Shown piece by piece: positions 27,369-35,617 of a stretch of DNA of 64,000 nucleotides. The DNA comes from JAWKOK01 sp963698255 (GTDB lineage Bacteria > Chloroflexota > Anaerolineae > Caldilineales > Caldilineaceae). The DNA lies in contig CAVOQD010000037.1 in assembly GCA_963698255.1 (NCBI GenBank), positions 62,001-126,000 of the forward strand, given 5' to 3'. The notes under the pieces were generated by a model that saw only the letters and a program-made list of their open reading frames with translations, made no database searches and was not told the origin of the DNA. Within the stretch, counting starts at the first letter, position 1. The number at the start of each line of letters is the position of its first letter. The translations under genes were made by a program, and so were the position numbers.

Positions 27369-28167
27369 ATGGAAAGTAACCTAGCCTTGGCGCAGGCGTC
27401 AAGGCAGAGCGAGACAGACAACGTTTCCGCACCTTCAATCGCTGCGCCTTCGACCCAAGAACAGGGGATCGCGTGGCTTGTTCATTTATTCACGGCTACC
27501 GGCGCGATCTGGGGCTTGCTGTCGATCATTGCCATCAACCAGGAGCAATGGCGACTGCTGTTCCTCTGGATGGCCATTGCAGTCATTGTCGATGGGCTAG
27601 ACGGCTTTTTGGCACGTGCAGCCCAGGTTCATCGCGTGTTGCCGAACTTCGACGGCGCATTGCTGGACAACATTGTCGATTACCTGAACTACGTCTTTGT
27701 GCCCGCCTATTTTCTATATGCTGCCGGGTTGTTGCCGCAGCAACTGGAAGTAGTATTGCCGATCATCGTACTGCTCGCATCAGCCTATCAGTTTTCCCAG
27801 AGTGATGCCAAAACCGAAGACCATTTTTTCAAGGGCTTTCCTTCCTATTGGAATATTGTTGTAGTCTACTTGGTCATGTTAGGTCTGTCGACCTTGGTTC
27901 TCTGCAGCCATCATCGCCTTTTTCAGCGTAATGGTCTTCATTCCAATCAAGTATATCTATCCCTCTCGCACCAATATCCTGCCCCGCGTGACTTTGGCAT
28001 TGGGCCTGATTTGGGCGATCATGATGATTGGCATGGGGTTCCTATTCCCCAATCAACCGCTGTGGCTGGTCTGGCTGTCACTCCTCTATCCAGCCTATTA
28101 CTATGTGTTGAGTTTCTCAGTCATGTACAAAACGCACGGTAGTACGACGGTCCGAGATGATGCATAG
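27369..28167 (+). CDS. pcs: Phosphatidylcholine synthase (CDP-alcohol phosphatidyltransferase), one frameshift
   Basis: The catalytic block reads DGLDGFLAR, 12 residues, then GALLDNIVDY. This fits the modified CDP-alcohol motif DGx2ARx12Gx3Dx3D described for phosphatidylcholine synthase rather than the x8 spacing of PgsA/PssA. The following YVFVPAYFLYAAGLLP also fits Pcs. The enzyme joins choline and CDP-diacylglycerol in the membrane to make phosphatidylcholine. About 8 membrane segments are visible over ~265 residues. The frame breaks near 27902 (an extra T in TTGGTTCTC), after which AAIIAFFSVMVFIPIKYIYP continues normally to LSFSVMYKTHG. ATG 27369 is taken as start; the ribosome binding site is weak. 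The DUF4129 gene follows at 44 bases. Confidence 0.8.
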
Positions 28168-28211
28168 CGGGTACGAAAATTGGTCCGAACCCGAGCGACG
28201 AGAGTCAATCC

Positions 28212-29930
28212 ATGCAGAAGAGCCTAGAGGGCGATCAACCGGATAGCACACCCTCGGACACAACTGAGGCGAATCTCTCGCAGCCAAGCGGCAACGCGGC
28301 CGGCGTGGCGGAGTCAACGGATGTGAATTCATCAGGCGCCGTAGCCTCCGACGCTGCCACCCTAAAATACGATCAGGGATGGCTGTCGTCGTTCATGCGC
28401 CCGATGCTGATCGTGATTCTGACCGTCTGTTTGAATCTGGCCCTTCTTACCTTTCTGCGTCGATTCATGACCTCGCTTGCCCCGCCTGTCTATCAGGCCA
28501 TCCTCGTGCTGGGCATCATTGCCGCCCTGACAGGCGCCATCACCTCGACTTGGCTGGCTCAGCCCGGACAACGATCGCGTCGAACGGCTGGATATCGCAT
28601 GGCGGAATGGGCGCTGCTCATCCTGTTGACGCGCGTCGTGCTCTGGGGTCTGACCGGGGACATCCCCACGCTCAACGCCCTGTTCAGAACGCCGCTCAGC
28701 AGCCTGTTCGATGGGCTATTCGTTACCGCCGGTATAATTGTCACCATCTCCTGGGTCTTTGCCGCTGAATTTAGTAATGACATGCTGGATATGGCTTTGA
28801 AGCCCGATGAAATCAAAGCAGCGGAATCCGGCACTCTCTATCGTGAGACCGTGCAACCCGCGTACACCGATCGGCAGACGCTGCTGAATAGCTTTGCCAC
28901 TCGGTGGGTGATCGGCGGGATAGCGCTTGTCGTTCTGGCCGCCGGGACAAACTTGGGTTTCTCCGGCCGTGGTTTCGTAACAATTGCCAATCAGAACATC
29001 GATCCCGCAGTGATCATCGCCGTGGTCATTTACTTCCTGGTCGGGCTGATGCTGCTTAGCCATGGACAACTGGCGATACTTCGCGCGCGGTGGGCGCTCG
29101 AACAGACGCCGAGCCGGGAGACGATTTTGCGCTATTGGCCGGCCTACGCCATGGCAGTGCTTGCGGCAATTGGCGGACTCGCTGCGTTGATGCCGTTTGG
29201 CGGCACCTACTGGTTGGCCAGAATCATCACTTTTGTCGTCGGCGTATTCTATTTGATCATCTTCACGCTACTTCAACTGGTCGCCGTCCTCTTTGCGCTG
29301 CTCATGTCACTGTTGCCGTTTCAAGAGAGCGAGGAGATTGCGCCCCCTCCACAGGCAATGGAGCCCCTATTGCCGCCGCCCGCTGAAACGGCGCCCTCTG
29401 AGTTCCTTGAACTTGCCGGCAGCACAGTCTTCTGGATGATCGCCCTGCTGATTGTCATCTACGCGGCCTACGTCTACTTCACCGACAAGGGCTTTCGCTT
29501 CACCTGGATCACCTGGCTCTGGCAGATGTTCACGAGTCAATGGCGCCAGGCCAGCAGTGCATATCAAGCCTGGCAACGGGATCGGGTGCGGGGTGACAAT
29601 GTGAAGGAAGGCAGTGGGGGCCGAAGGCAACGCTGGTTCTCTTGGGGAAGGCGGAAGCTGGAACCGAATGCCCAGATACGCTTCTATTACCTCTCCCTGT
29701 TGAAAGAAGCCGAGGCAAAAGGTATTCGGCGGCAGCAAGCGGAGACCCCTCTCTCGTATGCACCGCGTTTGATGGCTTCCCTCCCCTCCGATCCGGACAC
29801 GTCTGAGGCAGTTGATGAACTGACGGATGCTTTTGTCCAGGTGCGCTACAGCGACAGCGAGGTCGACGAAAGAAGACTCCCGGTTCTGGAACAATTCTGG
29901 AAGCACGTACGACGGATATTGCGCATGTAG
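28212..29930 (+). CDS. Multi-pass membrane protein with C-terminal DUF4129 domain
   Basis: 572 residues. A Ser/Thr-rich N-terminal tail precedes about nine hydrophobic segments in two groups (roughly 60-200 and 230-380). A Pro-rich loop and one further TM (STVFWMIALLIVIYAAYVYF) follow. The C-terminal soluble part, with IRFYYLSLLKEAEAKGIRRQ, QAETPLSYAPRL and AFVQVRYSDSEVDERRL, has the DUF4129 pattern. DUF4129 domains are found at the C-terminus of transglutaminase-like membrane proteins, where the function is unclear; no transglutaminase Cys-His-Asp domain is seen here. GAGAG lies 10 bases before ATG 28212. Probably co-transcribed with the lipid synthase upstream. Confidence 0.7.
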   Translation: MQKSLEGDQPDSTPSDTTEANLSQPSGNAAGVAESTDVNSSGAVASDAATLKYDQGWLSSFMRPMLIVILTVCLNLALLTFLRRFMTSLAPPVYQAILVLGIIAALTGAITSTWLAQPGQRSRRTAGYRMAEWALLILLTRVVLWGLTGDIPTLNALFRTPLSSLFDGLFVTAGIIVTISWVFAAEFSNDMLDMALKPDEIKAAESGTLYRETVQPAYTDRQTLLNSFATRWVIGGIALVVLAAGTNLGFSGRGFVTIANQNIDPAVIIAVVIYFLVGLMLLSHGQLAILRARWALEQTPSRETILRYWPAYAMAVLAAIGGLAALMPFGGTYWLARIITFVVGVFYLIIFTLLQLVAVLFALLMSLLPFQESEEIAPPPQAMEPLLPPPAETAPSEFLELAGSTVFWMIALLIVIYAAYVYFTDKGFRFTWITWLWQMFTSQWRQASSAYQAWQRDRVRGDNVKEGSGGRRQRWFSWGRRKLEPNAQIRFYYLSLLKEAEAKGIRRQQAETPLSYAPRLMASLPSDPDTSEAVDELTDAFVQVRYSDSEVDERRLPVLEQFWKHVRRILRM

Positions 29931-29963
29931 TCCGACCGGTCTATCCAGGCAAAAAATCTTGCC

Positions 29964-29993
29964 TTGACGCTGCGTTATCCTCTTTGATATAAT
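29964..29993 (+). promoter_or_regulatory. Sigma-70-type promoter for ribosomal protein S1 gene
   Basis: TTGACG (29964-29969), 18-base spacer, TATAAT (29988-29993), about 100 bases before the S1 start. Confidence 0.7.
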
Positions 29994-30092
29994 TGACCAT
30001 AAGAGTATTTTCCCTGGATGTAGTTGATGTGCTTCGGTTCCACAGGCATCATGTGCTATCCCACCCACCAGCACCTTGGAGCAGACTTGAAT

Positions 30093-31386
30093 ATGTCAGA
30101 CATTGAGCAGTTCAAGCCAATGGCGGAAGAAAGTCCCCAGGCAGGAAGCGCTGAACAAGAGACCGATCTGGAGATGTTCGAGCGTTACCTCGAAGAAGAT
30201 CTGGACATGGATATACCTTCACGCGGGGATCTTCGAAAAGGCGTAATCGTCGAAGTTCGACCAAGCGAGATTTTGGTAAACGTCGGCAGTAAACGTGACG
30301 GCGTTGTACCCCAGTCCGACCTGGCGCGCCTGGAACCGGAAATTGTCAAAGGTTTGCATGAAGGGCAAACCGTTGACGTAGTCGTCAGTCGTCAACCCGA
30401 TGACGAAGGCATCTTTTTGCTGAGCATGGCCGAGGCCGAGCAGCAAAAAGATTGGATCTTGGCGCAGGAATTGTTGGAGAACGGTGAAATTACCGTCCAC
30501 CGTGTCATCGGCTATAACAAGGGCGGCCTCACGGTTGAGTTTAATCAATTGCGTGGGTTTGTTCCTGCGTCCCATGTTGTGGACATGCCGCGCAATCTCA
30601 ACGAGGATCAGCGCCGCGAACAGTTCGAGAAGCGAATCAACCAGGAGATGAACCTCAAGGTTATCGAAGTCGAACGACGACGACGACGTCTGGTCATGTC
30701 GCAGATGCTCGCCGAACGCGAGCGCCGCGACGCCATGAAGGAGAAGCTCTTCGAGACATTGGCTGTCGGCGATATTATCGAAGGCGAAGTGCGCAGCATC
30801 CGACCCTTCGGCGCCTTTGTGGATATCGGCGGCGCAGACGGGCTGTTGCACGTCAGCGAAATCGATTGGGCCCCGGTCAATCATCCACGAGACGTTCTAC
30901 AGGTCGGCGACATGACCAAGGTTCAGGTCATTCGTCTCGATCCGGAGAATCATCGCATTGCGCTGAGCCGAAAGCGGGTGCTTGCCCAATCCCTGGGATG
31001 ACATCGGTGACCGCTACAGTCCGAATACCATCGTCCCCGTGACCATCACACGGGTCGTCGATTTCGGCGCCTTCGCCCAGCTTGAACCGGGTGTGGAAGG
31101 GCTCATCCATATCAGCGAATTGGCCGACATTACTGTGGCCGAACCGCTGAAGGTCGTCAAGCGTGGCGATCAGATTGAGGTGAAAATCCTGCGTGTCGAT
31201 CCGCAAAGACAGCGTATCGGACTGAGTCGTAGACAGGCCTTGCAGGAGATGGGCATCGCTGATCCGGCTTCGGGCGCCAGTGACGATGCTTCACAAGAGG
31301 TGACCTGGATTGAAGGCCCGGCCGATGGCGGTCAAGCGTTGGAAAGCGAAATCGACGCAGGCGACGAGGCCGATGCCGAAGCGTAG
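30093..31386 (+). CDS. rpsA: Ribosomal protein S1-type protein with four S1 domains, one frameshift
   Basis: Four consecutive S1 RNA-binding repeats: GVIVEVRPSEILVNVGSKRDG, then a degenerate ITVHRVIGYNKGGLTVEFNQ, EGEVRSIRPFGAFVDIGGAD, and VTITRVVDFGAFAQLEPGVE ending RIGLSRRQAL. The acidic leader (DLEMFERYLEEDLDMD) and a Glu/Asp/Ala-rich tail are normal for S1. S1 helps mRNA binding at the 30S subunit; four-domain forms are usual outside the proteobacteria. The frame breaks near 30982 (SRKRVL shifts to PNPWDDIGDRY). ATG 30093 has TTGGAG upstream; a longer start at 30024 is less likely. rpsU and infA downstream make a translation cluster. Confidence 0.85.
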
Positions 31387-31406
31387 GAAACGAACAGCAT
31401 AAGTTC

Positions 31407-31436
31407 TTGCCACTTGTCGAGGCCGTGCTGTATAAT
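31407..31436 (+). promoter_or_regulatory. Promoter for rpsU
   Basis: TTGCCA (31407-31412), 18-base spacer, TATAAT (31431-31436). The leader to rpsU would be about 180 bases. Confidence 0.6.
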
Positions 31437-31463
31437 TGAATGCTGTTAGCTCGAATGTTACAG

Positions 31464-31500
31464 ACCTGTCAGTGCTTGGGCTTACGCCGCTCTGACAGGT
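31464..31500 (+). promoter_or_regulatory. Leader hairpin upstream of rpsU
   Basis: Perfect 9-bp stem ACCTGTCAG (31464-31472) / CTGACAGGT (31492-31500) just after the promoter, followed by TCTGTTT. It may be a weak attenuator or a protein-binding leader element. Confidence 0.4.
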
Positions 31501-31623
31501 TCTGTTTGCATGGTTACTGAACAAGGCCTGATAGAGGATCTACAGGTCACCGGATCTCTGGTGAACACCTCTTCAAGATCTTGCACCATTTCTGAATAAC
31601 GCTGCCGTAAGGAGGTGAACACC

Positions 31624-31815
31624 ATGAGCGTAGAATTGCGACCCGGAGAATCTCAGGAAAGCATTCTCAAACGATTCCGAAAATCTGTGGCAGAAGCCCG
31701 GATTTTGCCCATCGTCCGACAGAAACGATGGTTCACATCGAAAAGCGAAGTTCGCCGAATCAAGCGTCAGAAGGCGATCCGCAAGGCACGACGGACGCCC
31801 ACTTTCACTCGCTAG
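31624..31815 (+). CDS. rpsU: 30S ribosomal protein bS21
   Basis: 63 residues, highly basic. MSVELRPGESQESILKRFRK and VRRIKRQKAIRKARR match the bS21 fold (one long basic helix pair). S21 sits on the 30S platform near the anti-Shine-Dalgarno region. Start ATG 31624 is set by a perfect AAGGAGGTGA at 31609-31618, the strongest ribosome binding site in the window; an in-frame ATG three codons earlier overlaps that site and is rejected. infA follows after 123 bases. Confidence 0.93.
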   Translation: MSVELRPGESQESILKRFRKSVAEARILPIVRQKRWFTSKSEVRRIKRQKAIRKARRTPTFTR

Positions 31816-31938
31816 ACCCTATCGGCAGAAATCCAGCCACGTGAGCTACCACTGGTAGAACCCGTTGTTGGATTTCCGCAGGATCGTCAGACAGATTGTT
31901 CCAAAAAACGTTTTGAAGGGATTCCAAACTGGAGTTTT

Positions 31939-32157
31939 ATGGCTGAAGAAGCTGTCGTACTCGAAGGAAAAATCGTCGATACATTGCCCAATGCTATGTT
32001 CCGAGTGGAACTGGAAAATGGGCATACCGTGTTGGCCTACCTCTCCGGCAAGATGCGCAAGTACTACATCCGTGTCTTGCTTGGCGATCGAGTCAAGGTC
32101 GAGATGAGTCCGTATGACCTGACACGTGGTCGTATCACCTATCGGTATCGCAACTAG
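31939..32157 (+). CDS. infA: Translation initiation factor IF-1
   Basis: 72 residues, the exact family size, one OB-fold: VLEGKIVDTLPNAMFRVELE, NGHTVLAYLSGKMRKYYIRV and GDRVKVEMSPYDLTRGRITY. IF-1 blocks the ribosomal A site during initiation. GGAG sits 5 bases before ATG 31939. In many bacteria infA belongs to the spc ribosomal operon; here it stands with rpsA and rpsU instead. A terminator follows. Confidence 0.95.
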   Translation: MAEEAVVLEGKIVDTLPNAMFRVELENGHTVLAYLSGKMRKYYIRVLLGDRVKVEMSPYDLTRGRITYRYRN

Positions 32158-32283
32158 ATTGCGGCAGAAGGTAGAAGCGGCTCGGCTTGCAGGTTCGATG
32201 CGTCTGTCTAAAGCTCGATCCTGGCTTGGCTGCTCGGCTCACCGGTTTGGCGCGCGCATACAGAATAACGGCACAAAACAGAA

Positions 32284-32319
32284 CACGGCGGGCGCAATTT
32301 ACGCCCACCGCGTTTTTTG
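32284..32319 (+). terminator. Rho-independent terminator after infA
   Basis: GC-rich stem CACGGCGGGCG / CGCCCACCGCG (two mismatches) around an AATTTA loop, followed by TTTTTTG. Confidence 0.7.
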
Positions 32320-32335
32320 TTCCGGCGTTTCCAGC

Positions 32336-32770
32336 TTATGTCCCTTTGGAGCCTGCCAGAACATCCAGTGCGCGCCGCACAGCATCCTGCTCTGCCGAGA
32401 ATGTAAGTTCGTCCAGGACCGACATCGGTCGGCGCCCAGCGCACCTTGAACTGAGCGGTATCCTTGGCATCTCGTTCACATTGGCGATCGCTGCGTAGAT
32501 GCATCAAGAAATAGTGTTCGTTGCGGATATAGTGGTGGCCCTTGTAGTCAAACTCAACGACTTGAGCTACCAAGATCAGCAACGATTTCCAGATCATCAT
32601 AGCCTGCTTCTTCGGCAGTCTCACGCAGCGCAGCCGACCTCCGGGGCTTCCCCCTCTTCGATATGCCCCTTGGGAAGACGTACTTCATCCCGGCTCGGGC
32701 GATCCAACACCAGGACGGCCCCCTCATGCACAACAATACCACCCGCTGAACGATATCGACGTGTAGCCAC
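32336..32770 (-). CDS. Nudix hydrolase, three frameshifts
   Basis: Reassembled across three frames: RRYRSAGGIVVHEGAVLVLD, then LPKGHIEEGEAPE shifting near 32640 to SAALRETAEEAGYDDLEIV, shifting near 32570 to VAQVVEFDYKGHHYIRNEHY and DAKDTAQFKVRWAP, shifting near 32422 to MSVLDELTFSAEQDAVRRAL. Together they give a complete Nudix box Gx5Ex7REUxEExGU (G-HIEEG-E ... RETAEEAGY). Length is about 145 residues. Such enzymes cleave nucleoside diphosphates linked to another moiety; the short form resembles MutT/diadenosine-type hydrolases. GTG 32770 is the only start-like codon after an in-frame stop. With every break repairable by one base, sequence errors are likelier than true decay. Confidence 0.65.
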
Positions 32771-32822
32771 TAGCTCTATTGCCTACCTTGTTATACTGAT
32801 TGCCTTGAAAACCGCCAACGAG

Positions 32823-33543
32823 CTACCTGGGCGTCAACACAAACAGCCGATCTGCCAGCTCAGAGCCAAGAACCTTCGTCGTCTCTGCCTGGTGGCTGTC
32901 GGAATCGCCATTGGTCTGGCGGCTGCCGTTCTCGACCTGCAAGGTCACGGGTCCGTTGAAGGGCGCTCGATCGATCAATTTGATCTTGGAACCGGGCACC
33001 AGATTCAGTTGGCCTAGGTAGCGCAATATACTTGCGTCGTTGGTGCCAACACGTCTGAGGAGCGCCTGTTGCCCAAGTTCCAATTCGACGACAGACACAA
33101 GGTCTTCATCCGGCAAAGCGCCATCCTTGCGCGGAATCGGATCGCCGTGAGGACAATGGGTCGGGAAGCCGCAGAGTTCATCCATTCGATCTTCAAAGGC
33201 AGTGCTGATGGAATGTTCCAGACGGTGCGCCTCGGCTGAGACCTGATCCCAGGTGAAGCCCATCACCTGGACCAGAAAGACCTCCAGCAGCCGTTGGCGA
33301 CGCACCAACTGCAAGGCCGCCAATCGACCTTGCTCGCAGAGAACGATCCCCTCCGCAGACGACCGCTGTACAAAGCCGGACTCCTCCAGTCGCTTCAACA
33401 TGCTGCTGGCCGCGGCCGGCGTTACATGCATCGTCTCCGCCAACGCCGACGTGGTCACCTTGTCGCCGTCGTTGCCGAGTTTGTAGATGGCTGCCAAGAT
33501 ATTCATACATGCCATCGGTCGTCAAACCACAAAATGTCAGCAT
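32823..33543 (-). CDS. DtxR/MntR-family metal-dependent transcriptional regulator
   Basis: A winged helix (IYKLGNDGDKVTTSALAETM, PAAASSMLKRLEESGFVQ) is followed by the dimerisation and metal-binding domain (VMGFTWDQVSAEAHRLEHSI, CGFPTHCPHGDPIPRKDG) and an SH3-like FeoA-type C-terminus (LGQLNLVPGSKIKLIDRAPF). The E-A-H-x-L-E-H and C-P-H-G-x-P segments are the metal ligands of DtxR/IdeR/MntR proteins, which repress uptake genes when Fe2+ or Mn2+ is bound. A likely frame break near 33498 joins MLTFCGLTTDGMYEYL to AAIYKLG; without it the start would be 33515. No metal transporter gene is in the window. A dyad upstream at 33613-33631 is a candidate self-operator. Confidence 0.85.
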
Positions 33544-33600
33544 AGGCTCAGCTCAAATCAGTCGCAAAAGAGGACTTCGAGTCAAGAATGGATTTTTCTC

Positions 33601-33631
33601 ATTATATTTAGAATTATTCAATCTGAATTAT
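33601..33631. promoter_or_regulatory. Candidate operator dyad and -10 ahead of the DtxR-type gene
   Basis: ATTATTCA-N3-TGAATTAT (33613-33631), a 19-bp dyad with one mismatch, the same size as known DtxR/IdeR boxes though not their sequence. A minus-strand TATAAT lies at 33601-33606, with no good -35. Confidence 0.35.
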
Positions 33632-33719
33632 ATGTTCGACCCCCATATGCTGTCAATCAGACGTGCCGCCGATGTCAAACCGTGATAAAATGATCGCTAT
33701 GAATGATCAGGAGACAACC

Positions 33720-34508
33720 ATGCCATCGCCGGAAAACCCGTCAATAGATTTCACCTATGCACCGGACAGAGACCAGCTTCGACTGCAAGCGGGCTGTGCC
33801 GAGTTGGGCATTGACCTGACTGCGGAACAAGTGGCCCAATTCGAGCAGTACTATCGGGAGTTGGTTGCATGGAATCGCCGGTTCAATTTGACGGCCATCA
33901 CTGACTACGAGGACGTGCAGGTGAAGCATTTTCTGGACTGTCTGGCCGGTTGGCCGCTGGTTACGCAGGAATTGGGCTGGCGGCAGTCCTCCATCTCAGC
34001 CGCTCAGGATGGTTGACGTCGGTGCAGGCGCAGGATTTCCCGGCTTGCCCATCAAGATCGTTGTGCCCGATCTCGACTTGACGTTGATCGACGGTACCGG
34101 CAAGAAGATCACCTTTCTCAACCATGTGGCCCAGACGTTGGAGCTTGACCATGTACGTACCGTACAGGGACGGGCTGAAGAACTGGGTCGCCAGGATAGC
34201 ATTCCGAGGCCAGTTTGACTTGGTCACGGCACGCGCTGTTGCGCCGCTCAACACGTTGGTTGAATACCTGTTGCCGCTGGTCCGAATGAGCGGACTGGCC
34301 GTCATCTTCAAAGGCGGCAGCGCACCACAGGAGTTCATCGAAGCCCGAAAGGCCATCGAAACGCTGGGCGGCGAGACCGTACGCTTGGCCCCGGTTCAGC
34401 GTGCCTTACCTGGACGCATCCCGGTTTATCCTGTTGATCAAAAAAGTCCGGCGTACACCGGACCTCTACCCCCGCGGACAGGGTCTTGCTCGCAAGCAGC
34501 CGCTATAG
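33720..34508 (+). CDS. rsmG: 16S rRNA (guanine-527-N7)-methyltransferase RsmG, three frameshifts
   Basis: RsmG (GidB) methylates G527 of 16S rRNA with S-adenosylmethionine. The N-terminal helices end in QYYRELVAWNRRFNLTAITD (family W-N-x-x-x-N-L-T-A-I). The SAM site is VDVGAGAGFPGLPI, then ITFLNHVAQTLELDHV, FDLVTARAVAPLNTLVEYLL and a normal end LLIKKVRRTPDLYPRGQGLA. Frame breaks lie near 34000, 34206 and 34408. ATG 33720 is chosen because AGGAGA lies 7 bases upstream; in-frame ATGs at 33690 and 33699 are possible. Its TAG overlaps the TAG of the convergent rex gene within the hexamer CTATAG at 34503-34508. Confidence 0.88.
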
Positions 34509-35288
34509 ATTTTCGCCGCATTGGTTTGTGGTGAAATCACCATCATTATCTGCGGCAAGGCCGTACGACTTCAATTCCCCGTTCACATGAGCACAGATTT
34601 CTGTACGAATCAGGCTACTCTCCAGACATCCCCGCTCCAAATAGAACGTCATGTGCTGAAAATGGATCACCGGATCGATATATTCAACACGAACGTATTT
34701 GGGGACATTTAGCGTGATCGGCGCATAGCAGAGTATGCTCTTGATGCCCGCCTCGATCAGTAGATCCGCAACCGATTGAGCGGCTTCCGCCGGCACGGCC
34801 ATGATGGCAATCTGACACTGATACTTCTGCACAAAGTCCTGCACCCTGTCCATGGGCTCGACCAGCAGCGACCCTACGGCCGTGCCGATCTTGGCATCGC
34901 TGCTATCGAATACGCCGACAATGCGGAAACCCCGATTTTCGAAGCCGTCATAGCTGGCAAGCGCATGGCCCAGATAGCCGGCGCCGACCATCGCAACGGG
35001 CCAAACACAGTCCACCTTGAGAATCTTCTCAAGTTGTCGGCAAAGATAGGCAATGTCGTATCCGGTCCCCTGCTTGCCGAATTCGCCGAAATGGCTGAGA
35101 TCTTTGCGAATCTGCGCGGAACTGATCCCGAGATGTTCCCCCAACTCTTGACTGGAGGTCACTTCTTGCCCCTGCTGCATCAACCGCTTCAGCGTACGCA
35201 AGTAGATCGGCAGACGACCGATCACAATGTCAGGGATGTTGTTTTTTTCGTTGAGGGCCTTCGATTGGGAAACGTTTTTTGCACTCAT
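34503..35288 (-). CDS. rex: Redox-sensing transcriptional repressor Rex
   Basis: 261 residues from ATG 35288. The winged helix (VIGRLPIYLRTLKRLMQQG, LGISSAQIRKDLSHFGEFGK) is the Rex DNA-reading domain. The Rossmann domain follows with PVAMVGAGYLGHALASYDGF (GxGxxG about 101-107) and FRIVGVFDSSDAKIG, then a swapped C-terminal helix, here longer than usual by roughly 40 residues (GCLESSLIRTEICAHVNGEL...). Rex senses the NADH/NAD+ ratio and represses fermentative and respiratory genes until NADH rises. A Rex-box-like dyad overlaps its own promoter (35402-35439), so self-repression is likely. The upstream in-frame ATG at 35366 is less likely. Confidence 0.9.
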   Translation of the reverse strand: MSAKNVSQSKALNEKNNIPDIVIGRLPIYLRTLKRLMQQGQEVTSSQELGEHLGISSAQIRKDLSHFGEFGKQGTGYDIAYLCRQLEKILKVDCVWPVAMVGAGYLGHALASYDGFENRGFRIVGVFDSSDAKIGTAVGSLLVEPMDRVQDFVQKYQCQIAIMAVPAEAAQSVADLLIEAGIKSILCYAPITLNVPKYVRVEYIDPVIHFQHMTFYLERGCLESSLIRTEICAHVNGELKSYGLAADNDGDFTTNQCGENL

Positions 35289-35401
35289 TCGCACCGTGTC
35301 CGATGTCGTATGAAGTCCGAATTCCGATTGGTCTGTACAGGGCGAAAAATGAGGATAAGCAACCACCGATCACGAGAAATCGGACGCAGATGCTCATTTC
35401 C

Positions 35402-35439
35402 ATTTGTGTATTTTAGCACAAATCGTATACGAACGCCAA
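35402..35439 (-). promoter_or_regulatory. rex promoter overlapped by a Rex-box-like operator
   Basis: Minus strand: -35 TTGGCG (35434-35439), 18-base spacer, -10 TAAAAT (35410-35415). The dyad ATTTGTG-N8-CACAAAT (35402-35423) contains TTGTG-N8-CACAA, the 18-bp spacing of the known Rex box TTGTGAANNNNTTCACAA, and is centred on the -10. Confidence 0.7.
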
Positions 35440-35617
35440 GCGCTGCGAAATTTAGGTTTTGCAGCGGCTCCATCAGTTGATTGCCCTTTTTGTTTAGTTG
35501 CAATTGCCCCCGATCTCAGTACAATACCAGACGGGATGCAATGCTCAATCAGATCGTTCAAATAGTCGTGCATTGAGTGCGATTTCTGTCGCACCTACAA
35601 TAAGGTTGTCAACCAAT

